Shown in pieces: positions 17,598 to 26,850 of a stretch of DNA of 64,000 nucleotides. Both the position numbers and the translations under genes were made by a program. Under the pieces are notes generated by a model. It saw nothing but the letters and a program-made list of their open reading frames with translations, had not been told where the DNA came from and searched no databases. Source of the stretch: Endomicrobiales bacterium (GTDB taxonomy: Bacteria; Elusimicrobiota; Endomicrobiia; Endomicrobiales; JAFGGC01); assembly GCA_016930715.1 (NCBI GenBank), contig JAFGGC010000034.1, positions 16,337 through 80,336 of the forward strand, given 5' to 3'. How positions within the stretch are numbered: position 1 is the first letter of the stretch; each line of letters begins with the position of its first letter.

Positions 17598-18728
17598 ATG
17601 AGCAAACTGAAAGTTATGACTGTACTAGGCACGAGGCCGGAAATAATAAGGCTCGCGAGAGTGATGGCGAAACTTGACAAGTACACGAATCACATAACTT
17701 TGCACACAGGACAGAACTACGACTACGAACTTAACCAGATATTCTACAGGGATCTCGGCATAAGGAAACCGGATTATTTTCTAGGAGTTAAGAGCGCGTT
17801 GTTCGGCGAGGTGATAGGGAAGATAATTATTGAGGCGGAAAAGATATTAAGGTCGGAAAAACCTGACGCCGTCCTGATACTCGGGGATACCAATAGCGCG
17901 CTTTCCGCCGTGATAGCGAAAAGGCTTAAAATACCGATTTACCATATGGAAGCCGGGAACAGGTGCTTCGATTTCAATGTTCCGGAAGAAATAAACAGGA
18001 GAATAGTCGACCACATAAGCGATTTCAATCTTGTCTACACCGAAAACGCCAGAAGGAACCTTTTAAGGGAGGGGCTTCATCCAAGAAAGATATACCTCAC
18101 TGGTTCGCCGATGAAGGAAGTCTTGACTCACTTCCGGGATAAAATTGAGAGATCGGATATACTGAAAAAACAGGGTTTAAGGGAAGGCAAATATTTCGTC
18201 CTGAGCACTCACAGAGAAGAGAACGTGGATTATCCCGCTAATCTCGAGAAAATAATGAAGGCGGTTAACCGTATAGCAGCAAAATACAAGCTTCCGATAA
18301 TCGTTTCCACTCATCCGCGGACAAAAAAAAGGCTTTCGCAGCTGAAATCCGTAAGGATAAACAAAAACGTAATATTCGCGAAACCCTTCGGATTTTTCGA
18401 CTATGTTAAACTGCAGAAATCATCGCTGTGCGTGCTCTCGGATAGCGGGACGATAAGCGAGGAGTCGTCAATATTGTCATTCCCGGCGATTACCATACGT
18501 AACGCGATGGAAAGGCCGGAGGCGATGGATGCCGGGAGCATAATACTAACCGGGCTTGATACCGACACGATACTAAGGTCCGTTGAACTATCTGTGACGG
18601 AGAGAGGCGGAAAGAAGCCGATACCGACGGAATACGAGATAGAGAATACGTCGGACAGGGTCGTCAAGCTTATTCTCGGGACGACGAAGCTGGCGCACCA
18701 CTGGGAAGGCGTGACAAAGATACTTTAA
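17598..18728 (+). CDS. UDP-N-acetylglucosamine 2-epimerase family, probable CapG/FnlC
   Basis: 376 residues, normal length. GTRPEIIRLARVMAKL opens the protein as in WecB. YHMEAGNRCFDFNVPEEINR holds the conserved glutamate and arginine, and SDSGTISEESSIL is the C-terminal active-site block; this form of the block is common in the CapG/WbjD branch. It lies five bases after capF, which supports the last step of UDP-L-FucNAc synthesis over plain WecB. After it there is a 52-base gap with no clear terminator. Confidence 0.85.
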   Translation: MSKLKVMTVLGTRPEIIRLARVMAKLDKYTNHITLHTGQNYDYELNQIFYRDLGIRKPDYFLGVKSALFGEVIGKIIIEAEKILRSEKPDAVLILGDTNSALSAVIAKRLKIPIYHMEAGNRCFDFNVPEEINRRIVDHISDFNLVYTENARRNLLREGLHPRKIYLTGSPMKEVLTHFRDKIERSDILKKQGLREGKYFVLSTHREENVDYPANLEKIMKAVNRIAAKYKLPIIVSTHPRTKKRLSQLKSVRINKNVIFAKPFGFFDYVKLQKSSLCVLSDSGTISEESSILSFPAITIRNAMERPEAMDAGSIILTGLDTDTILRSVELSVTERGGKKPIPTEYEIENTSDRVVKLILGTTKLAHHWEGVTKIL

Positions 18729-18780
18729 AATAATTCCTTATAAGCTGGAAGACCGGAAGAAAAACCGACCAAAGCAAACA

Positions 18781-20112
18781 ATGAGCAATACGCTGATATA
18801 CCTGCTAATAGGACTCATCCCTTTTCAATTCTATTGCACCTTCTATAAAACGTTATCGATATCAGCCGCGCAGATACTGGCAATCATAGTTATCGCGATA
18901 GCAATCGTATCTTTGATAAGGAACAAGGCAAAATACGAGAAGTCGACGATGGATTACTGCGTTTTAGGGCTGATAATAGTGATGTTTTGCAGCATACTGT
19001 TCGCTCATGACAGGATGACAAGCGTTAAGTACTTCCTGAAATGGGCAAGCTTTATTTTGCTGTTCTTCGCCGTGAAGGTCGCAGTTACAAGGAAAGAGAT
19101 AATAAAAAAGACGCTGAAAGTCGCGCTTATTACGGGATTTGTCGTTTCAGTGATAGGCATCATCGAATATGAAATCGGTGTTGAGAAGATGTACTACATG
19201 GTAAATACGAGCAAATTAATGCCGGTGGTAATGGAACCAGATACCTTGAAGGACCTTTCATCCACGGACAGCCTGAACTGGACCCAGTGGAAAGACGGTA
19301 AAAGGCACCTAAGGGTGCCGAGCACGTTCGAGAACGTGATAGATTTCAGCGCGTACCTGGGACTGATGCTGCCGTTTTTTCTGCTGGCATTGAATTACTC
19401 CGGAAGACCTGTACGTTTGATATATATGATCTTCATGACGACAATGCTAATTGCGCTATTTCTGACATTTACCAGGAGCGCGTATATCGCGCTGGGTTTG
19501 ATGTCGGTGGTAATGCTGGTATTCTCGCTGACTAAAACGAAAAACCGAAGGAACGCCTTGATATTCGTGTTCGTGTGCCTTATCTCGATGGGTTTCATTA
19601 TGGGAACGAAGGGTACGTCAGGGCTGGTGCGGGAAAGGTTCTCAGATTTCATCAAAAAGCAGGACAGGGTCCCGTTTTGGACCAACGGGTTAAAGATATT
19701 CATTGCAAGACCGCTTTTGGGCGTGGGTATTGCGAATTACGGTACCGGCCTGGAAAAACACGCCGGTAACGACGCTCCGCGTTCACCGGCGCACAACCAG
19801 TACATCACGATGGCGGCTGAAACGGGTATCGCCGGGCTTGTGGTTTATCTGCTGATACTGTATTTCGGTTTCAGGTATTCTTATTTGATATTCGACAGGT
19901 CCGAAGGCGAAGAGGAGAAGTTGATCGGTCTGGGTTTTCTGGGTATGTGGACCTGGTATTCGTTCCAGACGATGTTTTCCGACCATTTCTTCAGCGATAA
20001 ATTCGGGATGATGTTCTGGCTGATGGTGGGGTTGAACGCGAAACTTTATGAGTTGACTGTGGCGAAAAAAGATGCTATTATGCACGGAAATGAGGGAGGG
20101 GTTAAGGTATGA
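18781..20112 (+). CDS. O-antigen ligase/polymerase-like membrane protein (second of two)
   Basis: 443 residues, about 11-12 membrane helices, with a periplasmic loop around residues 145-185 and again near 300-345. FTRSAYIALGLMSVVMLVF is the arginine-bearing motif, and SPAHNQYITMAAETGIAGL carries the conserved histidine of the Wzy_C/WaaL family. With the protein at 10184 it gives the locus one plausible Wzy polymerase and one plausible WaaL ligase; I cannot assign which is which. It shares an ATGA overlap with the following gene. Confidence 0.8.
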   Translation: MSNTLIYLLIGLIPFQFYCTFYKTLSISAAQILAIIVIAIAIVSLIRNKAKYEKSTMDYCVLGLIIVMFCSILFAHDRMTSVKYFLKWASFILLFFAVKVAVTRKEIIKKTLKVALITGFVVSVIGIIEYEIGVEKMYYMVNTSKLMPVVMEPDTLKDLSSTDSLNWTQWKDGKRHLRVPSTFENVIDFSAYLGLMLPFFLLALNYSGRPVRLIYMIFMTTMLIALFLTFTRSAYIALGLMSVVMLVFSLTKTKNRRNALIFVFVCLISMGFIMGTKGTSGLVRERFSDFIKKQDRVPFWTNGLKIFIARPLLGVGIANYGTGLEKHAGNDAPRSPAHNQYITMAAETGIAGLVVYLLILYFGFRYSYLIFDRSEGEEEKLIGLGFLGMWTWYSFQTMFSDHFFSDKFGMMFWLMVGLNAKLYELTVAKKDAIMHGNEGGVKV

Positions 20113-21023
20113 AAAGGTTATTCCTGTTATTGTGTATTCAAATAATAGTAACGGCGGCTGTTTTTGCAGAGGTACCGAACGAGATAACCTACACCGGAAG
20201 ACTTAGGGAGTACGGGCAGCCGGCAAGCGGGACAAAGACGATGTGCTTTAAAATTTACGATGCGGCTACTGCCGGCAGCGAGAAGTGGACGTCCGGCAAT
20301 GTATCGGTTACTGTGTCGAACGGCGTTTTCACCTACACGCTCGAACCCAATATTGACTGGCGAGGCAAGGATTATTGGATAGAGACGATGATATCAAACA
20401 AGACGCTTAGTCCCCGCGAGAAGCTGACTGCCAGCGCATATGCCTTTCATTCAAGGACGGCCGAAGATATCGAAAAATCATCAGGGCAAAATATTCATTT
20501 TGCAATAGGCGGAAGTACATTGGCAACGATAACCACCGACGGCAGGATAAAGGACAAAACAGGGTTTGTCATGCCGGTTGGAACGATTCTTTCATATGGT
20601 GGTGCAACGGCGCCTGAAGGATGGTTTTTGTGTGATGGTACAGTAAAACCGAAGAATACCTATCTTGAATTGTTTGACGCAATTGGCTACGCATTCGGTG
20701 GCAGCGGAGACAATTTTAACCTTCCTGATTTGAGAGGGAGATTTTTAAGAGGCTGGGATAATGGTGCCGGAAGGGATCCTGATTCAGGGAATAGAACAGA
20801 AATGAATTCCGGGGGTAATGATGGAGACAATATCGGATCCATCCAAGTATCTACAATTACAGCACATTCACACACAGGGTCCGTTGGAACTTCGAGTTTA
20901 CAAGTTGAAGAAACGATAGGTGTGAGTTACAGCCAACCCGTAGGTGTGACTTCTATCAATACTGTTGGCGGAAAAGAAACGCGGCCTATAAATGCTTATG
21001 TGAATTACATAATCAAGTATTAG
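20109..21023 (+). CDS. Secreted protein with phage tail-collar (microcystin-dependent-protein-like) domain
   Basis: 304 residues. A signal peptide covers about residues 1-20 (cleavage near VFA-EV). The next 110 residues form the beta-rich segment that begins ITYTGRLREYG and is followed by FKIYDAATAGSEKW, common in secreted proteins of uncultured Gram-negative phyla. From residue 155, MPVGTILSYGG, PEGWFLCDG and LPDLRGRFLRGWD are the tail collar domain signature, ending NAYVNYIIKY. It sits by ATGA overlap inside a polysaccharide operon, unusual for this fold. The collar half (20560-21000) is more AT-rich than the N-terminal half. Confidence 0.8.
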   Translation: MKRLFLLLCIQIIVTAAVFAEVPNEITYTGRLREYGQPASGTKTMCFKIYDAATAGSEKWTSGNVSVTVSNGVFTYTLEPNIDWRGKDYWIETMISNKTLSPREKLTASAYAFHSRTAEDIEKSSGQNIHFAIGGSTLATITTDGRIKDKTGFVMPVGTILSYGGATAPEGWFLCDGTVKPKNTYLELFDAIGYAFGGSGDNFNLPDLRGRFLRGWDNGAGRDPDSGNRTEMNSGGNDGDNIGSIQVSTITAHSHTGSVGTSSLQVEETIGVSYSQPVGVTSINTVGGKETRPINAYVNYIIKY

Positions 21024-21040
21024 GGAAGAACAAAAATATA

Positions 21041-22159
21041 ATGATAAAACTCACCGATCTGAACGAACAGTATTTATCGATAAAAACCGAAATAGACGCG
21101 GCGGTGAAAAAGGTCATCGACGAGGCGAATTTCATACTGGGGCCCCAGGTCAGGGAGCTTGAGTCGGGCGTTGCCAAATACTGCGAATGCAAATACGCGG
21201 TAGGCGTCGCTTCCGGCACGGATGCCCTGCTCCTTGCTCTTATAGCTTCGGGTATCAAACCCGGAGATGAAGTAATAACCACTCCCGTTACGTTTGTAGC
21301 GACAACAGAGGCGATAATGCGGTGCGGCGCGGTGCCGGTTTTCTGCGATATCGACCCTAAAACCAACAACATCGACCCGCAACACATAGAAAAGAAAATA
21401 ACAAAAAAGACAAAGGCCATACTGCCCGTTCATCTCTACGGGCAGCCCTGCGACATCGACGGGATAAAGGCCGCCGCACAGAAACACGGCCTAAAAATTA
21501 TAGAGGACTGCGCGCAGTCCATAGGTACGCTGTACAAGGGTAAGAAAGCCGGTTCGCTCGGCGACGCGGGCTGTCTCAGCTTTTTCCCGGCAAAAACGCT
21601 CGGATGTTACGGCGACGGCGGAATGATAGTGACGAACAACGCCGATATCGCCGAAAAGGCCGTGCTTCTGCGCAACCACGGCTCGAAAGTCAAGAACTTC
21701 CTTGACACGCACGGTTTTAACTCGCGTCTTGACACGCTTCAGGCCGCGATCCTTGTCGTAAAACTAAAACATCTCGACAAATGGATAGAAATGAGGAGAA
21801 AGAACGCGGCAATCTACGACAAGCTACTTTCTGAAGTAAAAGGGATCGAGATCATACCCGAGGCCCCTTACGGCCGCCATTCATACAACTACTATACGCT
21901 CAAGGTTAAAGCCGGCAAAGAAAAGCGTGACGCCCTTGAGAAACACCTGATCGAAAAAGGCGTTGCCTGCGGCGTTTACTATCCGCTCGCCTTGCATCTG
22001 CAGAAAATTTACGGACATCTCGGACATAAGAAGGGCGATTTCCCTGTCTCCGAGAAATTCCAGGATGAGACCCTTTCTCTTCCGCTCTACCCGGAGCTGG
22101 ACAAGGACAAGATGGGGAAAGTAGTCGCGGCGATAAGCGGGTTTCTTGCCGGATCCTGA
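21041..22159 (+). CDS. DegT/DnrJ/EryC1 family PLP sugar aminotransferase
   Basis: 372 residues, full length. The PLP lysine is K185 in SFFPAKTLGCYGDGG; EDCAQSIGT holds the cofactor-binding aspartate region, and VASGTDALLLALIASG the phosphate-binding part. Members transfer an amino group to keto-sugar nucleotides. Its neighbour downstream is a WbpA-type 6-dehydrogenase, so a 3-amino uronic acid route (WbpE-like) is a fair guess, though WbpB and WbpD homologues are not in the window. Confidence 0.88.
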   Translation: MIKLTDLNEQYLSIKTEIDAAVKKVIDEANFILGPQVRELESGVAKYCECKYAVGVASGTDALLLALIASGIKPGDEVITTPVTFVATTEAIMRCGAVPVFCDIDPKTNNIDPQHIEKKITKKTKAILPVHLYGQPCDIDGIKAAAQKHGLKIIEDCAQSIGTLYKGKKAGSLGDAGCLSFFPAKTLGCYGDGGMIVTNNADIAEKAVLLRNHGSKVKNFLDTHGFNSRLDTLQAAILVVKLKHLDKWIEMRRKNAAIYDKLLSEVKGIEIIPEAPYGRHSYNYYTLKVKAGKEKRDALEKHLIEKGVACGVYYPLALHLQKIYGHLGHKKGDFPVSEKFQDETLSLPLYPELDKDKMGKVVAAISGFLAGS

Positions 22160-22191
22160 ACCGCCGACCGCATAAAATCACGAGGAAACTG

Positions 22192-23496
22192 ATGGCTAAC
22201 GCGAAAAAATTGTATAACGAGATACAGCGAAAAAAAACTGGTATCGGCATAATCGGGCTCGGTTACGTAGGTCTTCCCCTGGCGCTGACAGTGGAAAAGA
22301 AGGGGTTTGAGGTCCTTGGTTTCGATGTGGACAAGAGGAAGATAGACCTTTTGAACGCCGGCAGGTCCTATATCGCGCATATTCCGCCGAAAAGGATCAA
22401 AAATGCCGCCAAATTTTCGGCCACCGATGATTTCTCAAGGCTCAGTGAGTGCGGCGTGATAATAATATGCGTCCCAACGCCCACGACGCCGGCAAACAGG
22501 CCCGACCTTTCTTTCATAATAGGCACAGGCAGGACTATATCTAAACATCTCAGGGCGGGCCAGCTGATAGTTCTTGAAAGCACGACCTACCCCACCACAA
22601 CAAGGGACGTTCTGAAGCCTTTGCTCGACAGGAAAGGCCTTGTATGCGGCCGGGATTATTTCCTCGCGTTTTCGCCCGAAAGGGAAGACCCGGGCAACAA
22701 GAAGTACGACACGGAGTCTATAACGAAAGTGGTCGGCGGGATAAACGCGCCGTCAACGCGGCTTGCGAGCCTGTTCTATTCAAAAGTGGTCAGGAAGGTG
22801 CAAGTCGTACCGAGCGCGGAGATAGCCGAATCCACGAAAATGCTCGAGAACACCTTCAGGGCGGTCAACATCGCTCTTGTCAACGAGCTCAAGATGCTTT
22901 TCGACAGGATGGGCATAGACGTGTGGGAAGTGATAAAGGCCTCGAAGACGAAGCCTTTCGGTTTCATGCCGTTCTATCCCGGGCCGGGCTGGGGCGGGCA
23001 CTGCATACCGCTTGACCCTTTCTATCTTTCCTACATAGGAGAAAAATACGGTTTCAAGACGAAGTTCGTTGAGCTTGCCGGAAAGATAAACGTCCACATG
23101 CCGCGCTATGTTTCCGGAAAAGTCGCGGCGGCTTTAAGAAAGCTCGGCAAGTCCTTGAAAGGTTCAAAGATACTCATTCTCGGCGCGGCGTACAAGAAGG
23201 ACATCGGCGATCCCAGGGAATCGCCGTTCTTCGAGATTGTCAAGGTGCTTGAGCGGAAGGGCTGCAGGGTGTCCTATAACGACCCTTATATCCCGGTGCT
23301 CCCCAAGATGAGGAAGTATTCGCTTTCCAAGAAGTCCGTGCCGCTGAGCCCGTCGAACATCAGGAAATATGACTGCGTGCTTATCGTAACGGACCACTCA
23401 AAATACGATTACCGTTTGGTATTCAGGAACGCGAAAATGGTTGTCGATACCAGAAACCGCGTAGAGTACGACCCCGAAAAAGTCATAAAAGCTTGA
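22192..23496 (+). CDS. wbpA: UDP-N-acetylglucosamine/UDP-sugar 6-dehydrogenase (WbpA type)
   Basis: 434 residues. The NAD-binding start GIIGLGYVGLPLALTVEKKG, VPTPTTP, and ESTTYPTTT are typical of the UDP-glucose/GDP-mannose dehydrogenase family. The catalytic cysteine is C271 in GGHCIPLDPFYLSY, and the C-terminal domain has the nucleotide-binding block LGAAYKKDIGDPRESP. The sequence around the cysteine matches the WbpA/WbpO group that makes UDP-GlcNAcA or UDP-GalNAcA. Its TGA stop lies inside the -35 box of the recA promoter, and it ends the polysaccharide operon. Confidence 0.88.
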   Translation: MANAKKLYNEIQRKKTGIGIIGLGYVGLPLALTVEKKGFEVLGFDVDKRKIDLLNAGRSYIAHIPPKRIKNAAKFSATDDFSRLSECGVIIICVPTPTTPANRPDLSFIIGTGRTISKHLRAGQLIVLESTTYPTTTRDVLKPLLDRKGLVCGRDYFLAFSPEREDPGNKKYDTESITKVVGGINAPSTRLASLFYSKVVRKVQVVPSAEIAESTKMLENTFRAVNIALVNELKMLFDRMGIDVWEVIKASKTKPFGFMPFYPGPGWGGHCIPLDPFYLSYIGEKYGFKTKFVELAGKINVHMPRYVSGKVAAALRKLGKSLKGSKILILGAAYKKDIGDPRESPFFEIVKVLERKGCRVSYNDPYIPVLPKMRKYSLSKKSVPLSPSNIRKYDCVLIVTDHSKYDYRLVFRNAKMVVDTRNRVEYDPEKVIKA

Positions 23497-23521
23497 CATA
23501 ACAGGGTCATAGTTATAAAAT
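23493..23521 (+). promoter_or_regulatory. recA promoter
   Basis: A perfect TTGACA at 23493-23498 and TAAAAT at 23516-23521 are 17 bases apart, 48 bases before the recA ATG. The -35 box covers the stop codon of the upstream dehydrogenase. I see no LexA-type box of a known kind between it and the gene. Confidence 0.75.
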
Positions 23522-23568
23522 ACCTTAGTATTTAACGGCCAGGAATAACCTAAAACAAGGAGAAAAAC

Positions 23569-24630
23569 ATGGCAACTGACGGACGCTCAAAGGCGCTTGA
23601 CCTTGCGCTGGCTCAAATCGAAAAAGACTTCGGAAAAGAGGCGATAATGAGGCTCGGAGAAAAACACGCGAAGATGCCCGTTGAAGTAATACCAACGGGG
23701 GCGCTTCCGCTCGACATAGCTATAGGCGTGGGCGGGATACCGAGGGGCAGGGTCATCGAGATATACGGGCCTGAATCTTCGGGCAAGACCACTCTCGCGC
23801 TCTGCATGGTGGCCCAGACACAGAAAAAGGGAGGTGTCGCTGCCTACATTGACGCCGAGCACGCGATGGACCCGGAGTACGCCAAAAAGCTCGAAGTGGA
23901 CATAGAGAACCTTCTCATCTCCCAGCCGGATTCAGGCGAACAGGCGCTTGAGATTGCCGACAAGCTTGTCCGCTCGGGCGCGGTGGACGTGATAGTCATC
24001 GATTCGGTGGCCGCGCTTGTTCCGAGAGCCGAAATAGAAGGCGAGATGGGCGACTCCCACGTGGGGCTTCAGGCGCGCCTGATGAGCCAGGCGTTAAGAA
24101 AGCTCACTTCCAACATTTCAAAGTCAAAAACGTCTATAATTTTTATAAACCAGATACGCCAGAAGATAGGCGTGATGTGGGGAAACCCCGAAACCACGCC
24201 CGGAGGGCTTGCCCTGAAATTCTACGCTTCGGTGCGCCTTGACATAAGAAGGGTAGAAGCCGTCAAGAAGGGCGACGAGATAGTGGGCAACAGGGTCAGG
24301 GTCAAGGTCGTCAAGAACAAGATCGCGGCCCCTTTCAGGCAGGCGGAGTTCGAAATATTGTTCGGCAGCGGTATTGACAGGAACGGCTACCTCGTGGACA
24401 TGGGAGTAAGCGAGAACCTGATAGAGAAGTCGGGGGCTTTCTTTTCGTACAAGGGCGAGCGGCTCGGACAGGGAAGGGACAACGCGAAGTTTTTCCTTGA
24501 ACAAAATCCTCAAGTCAGGGACGAAATAGAATCAACGATAAGACGGAAATACATTGCGAACGGCGAGGATAAACAGGAAAAGCAGGAAGCGCCGGAAGAA
24601 AAAACCAAACCTAAACAACCGAAGAAATAA
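23569..24630 (+). CDS. recA: RecA recombinase
   Basis: 353 residues, normal length. Walker A is GPESSGKT at residues 67-74, and [20 protein letters not shown] holds the Walker B strand. [22 protein letters not shown] contains the L2 loop DNA-binding region. The C-terminus is a highly charged lysine/glutamate tail. RecA forms filaments on single-stranded DNA for recombination and repair. The gene has its own promoter and an aaggag Shine-Dalgarno seven bases before the ATG, so it is monocistronic, ending at an inverted-repeat element shared with the convergent gene. Confidence 0.98.
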   Translation: MATDGRSKALDLALAQIEKDFGKEAIMRLGEKHAKMPVEVIPTGALPLDIAIGVGGIPRGRVIEIYGPESSGKTTLALCMVAQTQKKGGVAAYIDAEHAMDPEYAKKLEVDIENLLISQPDSGEQALEIADKLVRSGAVDVIVIDSVAALVPRAEIEGEMGDSHVGLQARLMSQALRKLTSNISKSKTSIIFINQIRQKIGVMWGNPETTPGGLALKFYASVRLDIRRVEAVKKGDEIVGNRVRVKVVKNKIAAPFRQAEFEILFGSGIDRNGYLVDMGVSENLIEKSGAFFSYKGERLGQGRDNAKFFLEQNPQVRDEIESTIRRKYIANGEDKQEKQEAPEEKTKPKQPKK

Positions 24631-24646
24631 AGGTCTTCGACCCTCT

Positions 24647-24734
24647 GATTACGCGGATTTAAAAAAAGATTACACAGATTCTGAATTATTTGTGTATCTG
24701 CGTAATCGGTTCGGTTTGAGAAATCTGTGTAATC
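24647..24734. repeat. ATTACACAGATT-type inverted repeat element, copy A
   Basis: Two forward units, GATTACGCGGATTT at 24647 and GATTACACAGATT at 24668, are followed by two reverse units, ATCTGCGTAATC at 24696 and AAATCTGTGTAATC at 24721. The units can pair into a nested hairpin. The element fills the gap between the convergent recA and GT39-PAP2 genes and could serve as a bidirectional terminator, though no T-run is present. Confidence 0.8.
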
Positions 24735-24741
24735 TTGTTCG

Positions 24742-26850
24742 TTAAATCTTGATGTACTTTGTCATCAGCCAGGCGACGCCGGAACCTATGATGGCTCCGC
24801 CGACCACGTCAACGGGAAAGTGCACCCCTATATAAACCCTGGAGAGCCCGGCCATTAGCGCCATCAAATAATACGCCCACCAGTACCTTTTAAACCTCGA
24901 AGCGAGATAAGTCGCCACGCCGAACGCTATCTGCGTGTGGCCCGAAGGAAATGAGCCGAGCGTCAGCTTCTCGTGGAATACCCTCACCGAATCCCCGAAA
25001 ATGAGAAGAGGCCTCCACCTGTCGAAAGTGTCCTTGAGGACGTGGATGATTATCCCGCCGACGCTCACTATCCCGATGAGGAGTATCAGTTCGGCGTAAA
25101 ACTTCTCTCTTTTCGCGTGCCACAGAACAAAACCCACGGCGACTATGACGATCACGAGCATCGTGTTCACGTTGATCCGCGTGTCGAGCTCCGTGAATTT
25201 CCACATGAAGAAATCGACGATGTCTGAGTGAAAATCCCTGTTTATCAACCAGAAAACCTTGTAGTCCGCCTTCCTTATGCCGGCCATGGACGTCGTTTTG
25301 TGGCCGACCAGATTCGACGTGCATTCAGGCGGAAGGTCATTAAGTGAAAACGACGTTCCCCGCCATATCCAGAATATCCGCACCTTCCTGCCGTTCCTGT
25401 ATATTTCTATGGGCTCGAGCTTTTCCCATTTCTTGCAGGGAAAAAGTTGTTGCGGCTCGGCGTAGAAATAGTCGTTTGTGACGAAGAGCGCGTCCCTGCC
25501 GTCCAGGTCAGATAAGTCCCTCTGCCAGAAATCGTAAGCGTCGGCCCTGTCGCTTAAAGTGTATATGCGCGGGTGTTTAGGGGTGTAGAAGCTCAGCTGG
25601 CTCGATATGTAGTGCCTGTGCGTGAAAATGAAAGGCCTTTTCTCCCCGGGCGCGGCCAGCAGCCCGTCAAGCTTATTTCCTACCTCGTGCCAGCCGTAAA
25701 GCTCGTTGGTCACGTCTATCTTTTCGGCCCTCGTGATACCATCCTCAATCCTGCGGGCCTCGTCTTTCGGGAGGAACGCTTCGGGCGGCAGTACCTTGAA
25801 TATTGCCTGAAGCGGGATAAGAACGGTGATAATGAGCCCAATAGCCCAGGAGACGTAGGTAAAGTACCTGAACCAGGCCCTGTTCCAGGATTTTATGGTA
25901 AGGTCCGTGACGGCTGCCGCAAGGATGAGGTAGCCCATAGCGGGCCAGTGCGGAAGGATTTCGTTGAAGCTTGCTATGAAATTGAACAGGAAAAGGGTCG
26001 GGAATGAAAAAGAAAGAATAAACAGAAAGGCATCGCTCTTTTCCTTCAAATACTTTTTTCCCGCGTAATAAAGCGAAGCCCAGAACGTGAGGAATAAAAG
26101 GGGCGAAACGTACCCGGCCTGCGCGCCGAGGCATTTTCCGAGCAGCGCGAGCGAAAAGTGGGGCGCGGCATTTCCGAAGCCGTGCCGCAGCTGAAAACCG
26201 AAGGACGCGAAATTATTTTGAAGGTTCCATATTATGACGGGCAGAAACACGATGCCTGCGATGGCGAGCGCGGCGTAGGGTTCGAAGCGCCTGAACCAGT
26301 GGCGGTTGTCCTTCGAAAGCGCGAGATAAAAAGCGGCTGAAACCGCCATCAGGACGGCGTTGTATTTGCTCAAAAGTCCGAGGCCGAGCAGCGCTCCGAG
26401 AGCGTACCACAGGTATCCTTTCTGGTTCCTGGTGAGCTTCCAGAACAGGTAAACGTAGAGCATCCAGAACACGGAAAGGGGCGTATCGGGTATGGTAAGC
26501 ACCGAGCCGACGAAAGAAAAAACGGGGGTAACGTTCAAAAGGACGACCGTCCAGAAGGCGGTTTTTTCGTCGAAGGCGTCTTTCGTCCAGAGGTAGATTA
26601 TCCAGCATAGGACGAAGAATGCCGCAACGGCTGGAAAACGCACGCCGAATTCGTTATTGCCGAATATCAGCGTGAAAAACTTGATAACCCAGGCGACAAA
26701 AGGCGGGTGGTCAAAATAGGACAGTTCCGGGTATTGAGTGTAGGTCCAGTAATGGGCCTCGTCTCCGCTCAGGCCGATGAAACCTATGATCGAGAGCCTC
26801 AACAAAGCGGCAGCCGCATTGACTATCCAGAAAAGAGAATAATAGTTCAT
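24742..26850 (-). CDS. GT39-family glycosyltransferase fused to a PAP2 phosphatase
   Basis: 702 residues in two parts. Residues 1 to about 510 form a GT39/ArnT-like GT-C enzyme: GDEAHYWTY near residue 30 has the acidic pair of the first periplasmic loop, and DHPPFVAWVIKF follows, then about ten helices and a soluble C-terminal part. Residues 540-702 form a membrane PAP2 phosphatase with all three motifs: KDTFDRWRP, FPSGHT and SRVYIGVHFPVD. Upstream, in the same operon, are a polyprenol-phosphate sugar synthase and a GT9 enzyme. A role in lipid A or core modification, sugar addition coupled to dephosphorylation, is an inference. Starts by ATGA overlap. Confidence 0.85.
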   Translation of the reverse strand: MNYYSLFWIVNAAAALLRLSIIGFIGLSGDEAHYWTYTQYPELSYFDHPPFVAWVIKFFTLIFGNNEFGVRFPAVAAFFVLCWIIYLWTKDAFDEKTAFWTVVLLNVTPVFSFVGSVLTIPDTPLSVFWMLYVYLFWKLTRNQKGYLWYALGALLGLGLLSKYNAVLMAVSAAFYLALSKDNRHWFRRFEPYAALAIAGIVFLPVIIWNLQNNFASFGFQLRHGFGNAAPHFSLALLGKCLGAQAGYVSPLLFLTFWASLYYAGKKYLKEKSDAFLFILSFSFPTLFLFNFIASFNEILPHWPAMGYLILAAAVTDLTIKSWNRAWFRYFTYVSWAIGLIITVLIPLQAIFKVLPPEAFLPKDEARRIEDGITRAEKIDVTNELYGWHEVGNKLDGLLAAPGEKRPFIFTHRHYISSQLSFYTPKHPRIYTLSDRADAYDFWQRDLSDLDGRDALFVTNDYFYAEPQQLFPCKKWEKLEPIEIYRNGRKVRIFWIWRGTSFSLNDLPPECTSNLVGHKTTSMAGIRKADYKVFWLINRDFHSDIVDFFMWKFTELDTRINVNTMLVIVIVAVGFVLWHAKREKFYAELILLIGIVSVGGIIIHVLKDTFDRWRPLLIFGDSVRVFHEKLTLGSFPSGHTQIAFGVATYLASRFKRYWWAYYLMALMAGLSRVYIGVHFPVDVVGGAIIGSGVAWLMTKYIKI

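Noticed and set aside
23521..23568. LexA box before recA
   Set aside because: No palindrome of the GAAC-N4-GTTC or CTGT-N8-ACAG type is present between promoter and gene.
24554..24745. 63-codon ORF over the recA end and repeat A
   Set aside because: The second half encodes only repeat sequence and the first half is recA in another frame.
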